From Streptomyces chattanoogensis (GTDB lineage Bacteria > Actinomycetota > Actinomycetes > Streptomycetales > Streptomycetaceae), in NCBI RefSeq assembly GCF_001294335.1, contig NZ_LGKG01000145.1, positions 62,001 to 126,000 on the forward strand: a stretch of DNA of 64,000 nucleotides, in the 5' to 3' direction. Below, piece by piece: positions 61,644 to 64,000 of this stretch. The notes under the pieces were generated by a model. That model was not told the origin of the DNA. It did no database searches and was given only the letters and a program-made list of their open reading frames with translations. Position 1 is the stretch's first letter, and each line of letters opens with the position of its first letter. The translations under genes and the position numbers were made by a program.

Positions 61644-61997
61644 CCCCACGTTTTCGTCTGCGGCGCCGCGGTGTCTTCTCGCCGTTGCGCCTGCGGCGGG
61701 CGGCGGTTGTGTGTCGGCCGCGGTGCCGGCCCTCCGGACTCCGTCCTGCGGTCCGTCCCCTCCCGACGGTGGGGGGTGAACAGGCCGGTGGGGGCGAGCG
61801 TCCCACTCCCACTGCGCGTGCGTACGGGATTACGGACACCCCACCGTCTTTCCCCACCCACAACGGGGAGGTGCCGGGCTGTAGCGGCGGAGCCGTGTGA
61901 GCCCGGTGCCGCTGCCGGACAGCCCCGCGCAGCGGCACCGCCCGCCGCAGGCGCAACGGCGAACAACCCCCACGGCGGGAAAGCCGACAACGTGGGG
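61644..61997. repeat. 354-bp palindromic (MITE-like) intergenic element
   Basis: The gap between thiG and the kinase is bracketed by 60-bp imperfect terminal inverted repeats (61644-61703 and 61938-61997). Outermost 9 bp (ccccacgtt/aacgtgggg) are perfect, the next 27 match at about 16 positions, and the innermost 24 bp (61680-61703 / 61938-61961) are perfect. The inside has a further inverted repeat (gacggtgggg region at 61765-61778 with 61837-61848). No transposase or target duplication is seen. It could be a non-autonomous element or a long structured RNA. Confidence 0.75.
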
Positions 61998-62021
61998 CCC
62001 CGGCAAAGCGCAGCGGACCCG

Positions 62022-62027
62022 TAAACT
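62022..62027 (+). promoter_or_regulatory. candidate -10 of the PASTA kinase gene (leaderless)
   Basis: TAAACT ends 8 bases before the GTG at 62036 and no ribosome site is present, which suggests a leaderless transcript starting beside the palindromic element. Confidence 0.45.
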
Positions 62028-62035
62028 CTTCCCCC

Positions 62036-63994
62036 GTGGATACGACCCTTCAGGACCCGCTCGAGGGCCAACTGCTCGACGGCCGCTACCACGTCCAGTC
62101 CCGTATCGCCGCAGGCGGGATGGCCACGGTGTACCGGGCCTTGGACACCCGCCTCGACCGTGTGCTCGCGCTGAAGGTGATGCACCCGAGCCTCGCCACC
62201 GATGCGGCGTTCGTGGACCGCTTCATCCGCGAGGCGAAGTCGGTGGCGCGGCTGTCCCACCCCAACGTGGTGGGCGTCTTCGACCAGGGCACGGACGGTA
62301 CGTATGTCTATCTGGCGATGGAGTACGTCGCGGGGTGCACGCTGCGCGATGTGCTGCGTGAGCGGGGCGCCCTGCAGCCGCGGGCCGCGCTGGACGTCCT
62401 GGAGCCGATCCTCGCCGCTCTGGGGGCCGCGCACCGCGCCGGGTTCGTCCACCGGGACATGAAGCCGGAGAACGTCCTGATCGGCGACGACGGCCGGGTC
62501 AAGGTCGCCGACTTCGGCCTGGTGCGCGCGGTGGACACCAACACCACCGCCTCCACCGGGTCGGTCCTGGGCACGGTCTCCTATCTGGCGCCCGAGCAGA
62601 TGGAGCACGGCACCGCGGACGCCCGGGTCGATGTCTACGCCTGCGGTGTGGTGCTCTTCGAGATGCTGACCGGCGGCAAGCCGCACACCGGTGGTTCCGC
62701 GGCGCAGATCCTCTACCAGCATCTGCACGAGGACGTGCAGCCGCCGTCCGCCTTCGTGCCGGGGCTGGCGCCGCAGCTGGACGATCTCGTGGCGCTGGCC
62801 ACGGCCCGCGATCCCCAGCAGCGTCCGCAGGACGCGGTGGCCCTGCTGTCGCGGACGCGGTCGGCCCGCGGGGAGCTGACCGACGAGCAGCTGGACGTGG
62901 TGCCGCCGCAGGCGCACGAGGTGCCCGCGAGCGACACCGAGCGGACGGATGTGCTGCCGCGGATCGGCGGCGCCCCGCTGCCCGGAGAGGCGGAGCTGAA
63001 CCGCACCAGCCGCCTCGACATACCGCCCGCGGACACGGTGCCGCCCGCGGAGCAGACCACCCGGCTGCGCCCGGTGCCCGCCGCGGCGCCGCCCGCCGGT
63101 CTGATACAGCGGCACAAGATCCTCACCATTGTGGCGGCCGTGCTGCTGGTCCTGGGGGTGGGCACCGGTGTCTGGTACGTCAGTGCCGGGCAGTTCACGA
63201 CCGTCCCGGCCGTGCTGGACATGCCGCAGGGCAAGGCGGTCAAGACGCTGCGCGACGAGGGGCTGGGCGTGAAGGTGGTGCGCGGCTTCAGCTCGAACGT
63301 GGAGCGCGGCCATGTCATGAAGACCGATCCGGGGGTCGGCAAGCGGATCCGCGGTACGGACACGGTCACCCTCACCGTCTCGCGGGGTCCGGAGATCGTC
63401 TCCGTACCGGACCTGTCGGGCACACCGGTGGCCGACGCCAAGCGCAAGCTGCGCGACCTGGGGCTGGTTCCGGGCGCCGTGAAGCGGGCAATCGACGCAG
63501 ACGTCGCCAGGGGCTCGGTGATCCGTACGGATCCGCCCGCGGGCAGCAAGCGGCATCCCGACACGGCGGTGGCGCTGACGGTCAGCCGGGGTGCCCCGGT
63601 CGACGTGCCGGATGTGGTCGGCGACGACCGTGCCGATGCGGAGGCGGCGCTGCGTGAGCAGGGCCTGCGGGTGAAGTTCGCGGAAGCGCCGGTGTTCTCC
63701 GAGGAGGACAAGGGCACCGTGGCCCGGCAGTCACCCGGCACGGACACCCCTCTGGGCGCGGGCGACACGGTCACCCTCACGCTCTCCAAGGGCCCGGAGA
63801 TGGTCACCGTCCCGGACGTGACCGGCAAGAGCGAAGCGGACGCCAGGAAGGCGCTGGGGGCGGCCGGCTTCCAGGTCGAGGTGAAGAAGCCGTGGCTCTT
63901 CCCGCAGGACGAGGTCGACAGCCAGTCGGTCGAGGGGGACGAGCAGGCCCCGAAGGGCAGCACGATCACCATCAAGCTCAAGGGCGCCCTGTAG
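62036..63994 (+). CDS. PknB-type Ser/Thr protein kinase with four PASTA repeats
   Basis: The 652-residue receptor kinase has an N-terminal cytoplasmic kinase domain (residues about 18-280). It holds the Gly loop RIAAGGMATVY, Lys 47, the catalytic HRDMKPEN (Asp 141), DFG in VADFGLVRAV, and a Thr/Ser-rich activation loop. A disordered linker leads to one membrane helix (about residues 362-384) and four outside PASTA domains of about 65 residues each. PASTA domains bind muropeptides or lipid II, so the kinase reports on wall synthesis. It is distinct from the pknA/pknB pair usually found with rodA and pbpA; in S. coelicolor the kinase at this locus is, to my memory, PkaF. Confidence 0.94.
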   Translation: MDTTLQDPLEGQLLDGRYHVQSRIAAGGMATVYRALDTRLDRVLALKVMHPSLATDAAFVDRFIREAKSVARLSHPNVVGVFDQGTDGTYVYLAMEYVAGCTLRDVLRERGALQPRAALDVLEPILAALGAAHRAGFVHRDMKPENVLIGDDGRVKVADFGLVRAVDTNTTASTGSVLGTVSYLAPEQMEHGTADARVDVYACGVVLFEMLTGGKPHTGGSAAQILYQHLHEDVQPPSAFVPGLAPQLDDLVALATARDPQQRPQDAVALLSRTRSARGELTDEQLDVVPPQAHEVPASDTERTDVLPRIGGAPLPGEAELNRTSRLDIPPADTVPPAEQTTRLRPVPAAAPPAGLIQRHKILTIVAAVLLVLGVGTGVWYVSAGQFTTVPAVLDMPQGKAVKTLRDEGLGVKVVRGFSSNVERGHVMKTDPGVGKRIRGTDTVTLTVSRGPEIVSVPDLSGTPVADAKRKLRDLGLVPGAVKRAIDADVARGSVIRTDPPAGSKRHPDTAVALTVSRGAPVDVPDVVGDDRADAEAALREQGLRVKFAEAPVFSEEDKGTVARQSPGTDTPLGAGDTVTLTLSKGPEMVTVPDVTGKSEADARKALGAAGFQVEVKKPWLFPQDEVDSQSVEGDEQAPKGSTITIKLKGAL

Positions 63995-64000
63995 TCCCTG

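Overview
The window is a 64 kb stretch of a very GC-rich actinobacterial chromosome, almost certainly Streptomyces. The evidence is the extreme third-position GC, frequent GTG starts, and a gene order matching the conserved core-chromosome block I remember from S. coelicolor and S. avermitilis: dnaE, phoD, rluD/lspA, ileS, divIVA, the division and cell-wall (dcw) cluster, moxR/DUF58/transglutaminase, metF, thiE, thiOSG and a PASTA kinase. No tRNA, rRNA, CRISPR array, insertion sequence or prophage gene was seen. The species was not assigned.

Layout. 1-16 kb: a cut-off NYN-domain gene, a small Lys/Gln-rich protein, dnaE (minus), a DUF2252 protein, two tandem copies of a [small membrane protein + membrane-anchored DsbA-like protein] module, a Tat-exported PhoD phosphatase, a dienelactone-hydrolase-like enzyme, an MscS channel, a CPA1 antiporter and rluD. 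16-21.5 kb: lspA, a DksA/TraR-type protein with a long histone-H1-like tail, and ileS behind a T-box. 21.6-39.6 kb: the dcw cluster, all on the minus strand, read from the right as rsmH-ftsL-ftsI-murE-murF-mraY-murD-ftsW-murG-ftsQ-ftsZ-pgeF-yggS-sepF-yggT-divIVA. Many of these genes overlap by 4 bp (GTGA or ATGA), which suggests translational coupling. A candidate promoter lies upstream of rsmH and another between ftsQ and ftsZ.

40-47.7 kb: a beta-carbonic anhydrase, a tightly overlapped moxR-DUF58-transglutaminase operon, a DUF3040 protein, a methyltransferase and a HEPN protein of the SAV_6107 family. 48-51.7 kb: an ABC-like ATPase with degenerate ATP-site residues, a YhgE/Pip membrane protein and a TetR regulator, with a TetR-type palindrome across the promoter. 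52-57.7 kb: DUF4126, a CrtI-like flavoprotein, a Tyr/Gln/Gly/Pro-rich membrane protein, metF, thiE and an Rv2175c-type DNA-binding protein. 57.8-64 kb: a ferredoxin-reductase-like flavoprotein, the TPP-riboswitch-controlled thiO-thiS-thiG operon, a 354-bp palindromic element and a PknB-type Ser/Thr kinase with four PASTA repeats.

Most of the window is conserved housekeeping: envelope growth, septation, thiamine and methionine supply. The points most worth a second look are the IleRS whose HIGH signature reads GAHH, the duplicated thioredoxin-like module with tracts of perfect DNA identity, the degenerate ATPase beside YhgE, the histone-tailed DksA, small overlapping ORFs at two operon junctions, and the palindromic element upstream of the kinase.
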